A stretch of DNA of 64,000 nucleotides from VAYN01 sp051954855 (GTDB lineage: Bacteria > Actinomycetota > Thermoleophilia > Solirubrobacterales > 70-9). This document shows positions 61,724 to 64,000 of this stretch, piece by piece (the first letter of the stretch is position 1; the number at the start of each line of letters is the position of its first letter). The notes below the pieces were generated by a model. The model made no database searches. It saw nothing but the letters and a program-made list of their open reading frames with translations, and was not told the origin of the DNA. The DNA is taken from the NCBI GenBank assembly GCA_051954855.1, contig JBQCHH010000077.1, positions 42,928 through 106,927 of the forward strand, read 5' to 3'. Made by a program: the position numbers and the translations under genes.

Positions 61724-63088
61724 GTGAGCTCGCCGGGGAATCATGCAGGGGATTTGGCCCATTTCATCCATCCTCTGACCGATCACTCGGCCCTCGGCGA
61801 GGACAATCTGCTCGTCCTTGCCCGCGGCGAAGGCTGTGAATTGATTGCCGAGGACGGACAGCGCCTGATCGACGGCTCATCCGGGTTGTGGACGGTCAAC
61901 CTCGGGCATGGCCGCGAGGACCTGATCGAGGCGAGCACCACGCAGATGTGGTTGCTGCCTTACGCCGCCACTTTCGGTGGCGCCGCTTCGCGCCCGCCAC
62001 TCGCGCTCGCCGAGAGGATCGCGGGGCTGGCGCCGCCCGGCCTCAGCGGCGTCTTCTTCACCAGTGGCGGCAGCGAGGCGAACGAGACCGCGATCAAGCT
62101 GGCCAGGCGTCACTGGGCACGCCGAGGAAAGTCCGAGAAGTCGATCGTGTTGGTCCACGAGCGCGGTTACCACGGCTCGACCGGCGTTACCACCACGGCG
62201 ACCCGGCTGCACCCCTACCACGATTTCGGCGTCGAAGCACCCGACATCGTCGAGGTGCCGGTCCCTTACCCCTATCGCTGTCCCGAGGGCGTTCCCTGCG
62301 ATCCCGCGACTTGCGCGATCTGCACCGGAGAAGTTCTCGAGCGCCAGATCGAAGGGCTCGGCGACGATCGCATCGCGGCGCTGATGGTGGAGCCGGTCTT
62401 CGGCTCGGGCGGCGTAATCGTGCCGCCGCGGGGATACCTGCGCCGGCTGCGCGAGATCTGCGACCGCCACGAGGTGCTGTTGATCGTCGACGAGGTGATC
62501 ACCGGCTTCGGACGCACCGGCACCTGGTTCGCCTGCGAGCACGAGGAGATCTCGCCGGACATGCTGGTTTTCGCCAAGGGTGTGACCGGCGGCTACGCCC
62601 CGTTGGGCGGGGTGATCGTCAGCGACGAGCTCTGGGAGGAGCTGCGCGATGCCCATCAGAACCCCGGCATCCTCATGCACGGCTTCACTTTCTCCGGTTA
62701 CCCGGTCTCCTGCGCGGTGGCGCTGGCGACCATCGAAGCGATCGAGCGCGAAGGGCTGCTGGAGCGCGTGCGGGAGGCGAGCGCGACCCTCGCCGAGCTG
62801 ATCGCTCCCTTGCGCGACCTGCCCGAAGTCGGCGAGGTTCGCCAGGAAGGCTTGATGGTCGGAGTGGAGCTTGTCGCCGACAAGGAGACGCGAGAGCGGT
62901 GGCCCGCCGAGATGGCGCGTAGTCGCGCTGTCGCGGCCGAGGCGCGCGAGCAGGGCCTGCTGACCCGCGCCCTGCTCGACGACATCATCTGCCTGGCGCC
63001 GCCGTTCACGATCTCCGACGAGCTGATGCGGCGCTCGGTGGAGATTCTCGGCAGCAGCATCGCCACCACCGAGAAGCTCACCGTCTGA
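61724..63088 (+). CDS. Class III (omega) aminotransferase
   Basis: 454 residues, GTG start. It has FTSGGSEANETAIKLAR (phosphate-binding), GYHGST, LMVEPVFGSGGVIVPP, LIVDEVITGFGRTG (Asp contacting the PLP pyridine) and the PLP lysine in VFAKGVTGGYAPLGG near 287. It transfers an amino group, typically from omega-amino acids or amines such as beta-alanine, GABA, putrescine or taurine, to pyruvate or 2-oxoglutarate. The substrate is not determinable. Confidence 0.93.
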   Translation: MSSPGNHAGDLAHFIHPLTDHSALGEDNLLVLARGEGCELIAEDGQRLIDGSSGLWTVNLGHGREDLIEASTTQMWLLPYAATFGGAASRPPLALAERIAGLAPPGLSGVFFTSGGSEANETAIKLARRHWARRGKSEKSIVLVHERGYHGSTGVTTTATRLHPYHDFGVEAPDIVEVPVPYPYRCPEGVPCDPATCAICTGEVLERQIEGLGDDRIAALMVEPVFGSGGVIVPPRGYLRRLREICDRHEVLLIVDEVITGFGRTGTWFACEHEEISPDMLVFAKGVTGGYAPLGGVIVSDELWEELRDAHQNPGILMHGFTFSGYPVSCAVALATIEAIEREGLLERVREASATLAELIAPLRDLPEVGEVRQEGLMVGVELVADKETRERWPAEMARSRAVAAEAREQGLLTRALLDDIICLAPPFTISDELMRRSVEILGSSIATTEKLTV

Positions 63089-63478
63089 TCAAGGGGCGTA
63101 CTTTTCCGCCCGTTCCTTCGCTTCTTCAAGGCCCTTTTGGGCTTGGGCCGCGCCTTCTTCGACTCCCTTTTCGGCTTCCTTGCCGGCTTTTTCGAGCTGC
63201 TTCGAACCAGCTTTCTTGATTTGTTCCTTCGCTTCCTGGAAGCCCTTCTTGGTTTGTTCGCTCGCTTCTTCAAGGCCTTTTTTGGCCTTTTCCGTGCCTT
63301 CCTTGACGGCTTCTTCGGCCTTCTTGGTGCCTTCTTCGATTTCCTTCTTCGCCTGGTTGGTGCTGCTTTCGCTGCTGCTGCCGCAGCCGGACCAGATGGC
63401 ACCGCCGGCGACGATCGCGAGGAGGGCGAAGAGCGAGCCGATGGCGCGCAGTTTCCTCTTGGTGGAGTGGTCTTCCAT
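63089..63478 (-). CDS. Small lipoprotein with repeated amphipathic K/E helix
   Basis: 129 residues from the ATG at 63478, chosen because GGGAG lies 8 nt upstream. A hydrophobic segment (LFALLAIVAGGAIW) and SGCGS suggest export, with Cys as a lipidation site. The rest repeats the pattern K-K-x-x-E-E-[AG] about every 11 residues (EEGTKKAEEAVKEGTEKAKK and so on), as in apolipoprotein-like or LEA-like helices. It probably lies along membranes or folds as a coiled coil at the cell surface. Confidence 0.7.
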   Translation of the reverse strand: MEDHSTKRKLRAIGSLFALLAIVAGGAIWSGCGSSSESSTNQAKKEIEEGTKKAEEAVKEGTEKAKKGLEEASEQTKKGFQEAKEQIKKAGSKQLEKAGKEAEKGVEEGAAQAQKGLEEAKERAEKYAP

Positions 63479-63518
63479 GTGCATTGCTCCCAAATCGATG
63501 CTGGTTAACGTGAGGGCA

Positions 63519-63845
63519 GTGAATCAGACCGGACCGGATGAGTTCGAATCTCTCGTCGCCGATGCGATCGATGCGCTGCCGGAGGAATTCCAGCGGGTGC
63601 TGGAAAAGGTGGCGGTGGTGGTCTCCGAGCTGGGTTCCGAGCGCCACGCATATGGCGAGTACTTCGGCGACGGGGTCGCGGCGGAACGCTACGAGGACCG
63701 GATCGTGATCTACCGCGACACCCTCGAACGAGATTTCGGCCATGACCGCAAGCTGCTGGCTCGCCAGGTTGAGCAGACGCTGCGGCACGAGCTCGCCCAC
63801 CACCTCGGCTGGAACGAGCGCGGCGTCGGCGGGCTGGGCCTCTGA
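63519..63845 (+). CDS. Small zincin metallopeptidase-family protein
   Basis: 108 residues from the GTG at 63519, with TAACGT 7 nt upstream; in-frame alternatives are GTG 63510 and ATG 63498. DEFESLVADAIDALPEEFQRVLEKVAVVV is the usual start of this family (zinicin-like metallopeptidases, DUF1025). RDTLERDFG and TLRHELAHHLGWNE supply the HExxH zinc motif. Activity is not proven for the family. Confidence 0.82.
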   Translation: MNQTGPDEFESLVADAIDALPEEFQRVLEKVAVVVSELGSERHAYGEYFGDGVAAERYEDRIVIYRDTLERDFGHDRKLLARQVEQTLRHELAHHLGWNERGVGGLGL

Positions 63846-64000
63846 CTCAGGGACTGGTGCATTCGGTAAACCGTCCTGTCCACACGCATCAGCTATGCCG
63901 CCCAGGTTTCGCGTCTGCCGGAGCTCTGTCGTTGGGAGGGAGTGGGTGTTCCCTGACGACCGGCGTCCTGTTGCTCGCACCAGCAACCTTCGCGGTCAGC
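63846..64000. other. End of window, no supported feature
   Basis: 155 bases with no coding pattern on either strand and no terminator hairpin that stands out. Confidence 0.5.

Overview
The window is GC-rich and densely coded, with GTG and TTG starts, TlyA, the SteA/SteB pair and a NusB-polyprenyl synthase-Dxs gene order. This points to an actinobacterium. Small secreted proteins of an unfamiliar kind and many apparently leaderless genes would fit the Thermoleophilia (Solirubrobacterales type). That taxonomic placement is inference from gene content.

Layout: positions 1-610 hold the N-terminal part of an LtrA-like membrane protein (minus strand), divergent from an SDR and a GAF/SpoIIE-type phosphatase. 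Then come efp, nusB, a 58-residue coiled-coil gene, a polyprenyl synthase gene and dxs (3.2-7.2 kb). The expected continuation (tlyA, nadK, MFS pump, recN, steA, steB, a MraY-like transferase, pyrG, an M20 peptidase, a DUF3866 gene, xerD, mutM, recO, dgt, dnaG) only resumes at 23.2 kb and runs to 40.6 kb.

The 7.3-23.2 kb gap is an accessory island. It holds a secreted protein, a DUF2252 protein, a small membrane protein, a frameshifted HEAT-repeat gene, a PH-like membrane protein and a polymorphic toxin locus. The toxin locus has a 2,890-residue secreted YD/NHL-repeat Rhs protein, a candidate immunity gene, an orphan Rhs tip sharing about 560 bp with the parent gene, and a DUF4279 immunity candidate. 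Two direct copies of a roughly 67-bp element lie near the two edges of the island, and an identical 22-bp sequence recurs at about 10.6 and 22.9 kb.

The 40.6-45.8 kb stretch holds an HTH/HNH nuclease gene ending in a tRNA-like fragment just before tRNA-Asn, a glycosyltransferase, an SDR, a redox-type lipoprotein, an Hpt protein, tRNA-Met and a small secreted protein. The 45.9-51.3 kb stretch is a six-gene minus-strand operon: ECF-like sigma factor, unknown protein, HTH protein, ImmA/IrrE-type protease, SbcD and SbcC. A shared promoter-like motif precedes the first two genes. I consider it the best candidate for an undescribed system here. A SocA/Panacea-like gene and a PAS-LuxR regulator follow.

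The 53.5-57.5 kb stretch is an SDR, a cobalamin-dependent mutase-like protein and a MutL-type reactivase. The window closes with a metallophosphoesterase, an APC permease, a nucleotidyltransferase-like protein, a TetR regulator, a class III aminotransferase, a repeat-rich lipoprotein and a small zincin.

Two start types recur. Many transcription-unit heads have a TAnnnT hexamer 6-10 nt before ATG/GTG and no Shine-Dalgarno sequence (probably leaderless). A smaller set, including the secreted proteins, the giant Rhs gene and dnaG, has a clear GGAGG-type ribosome binding site.
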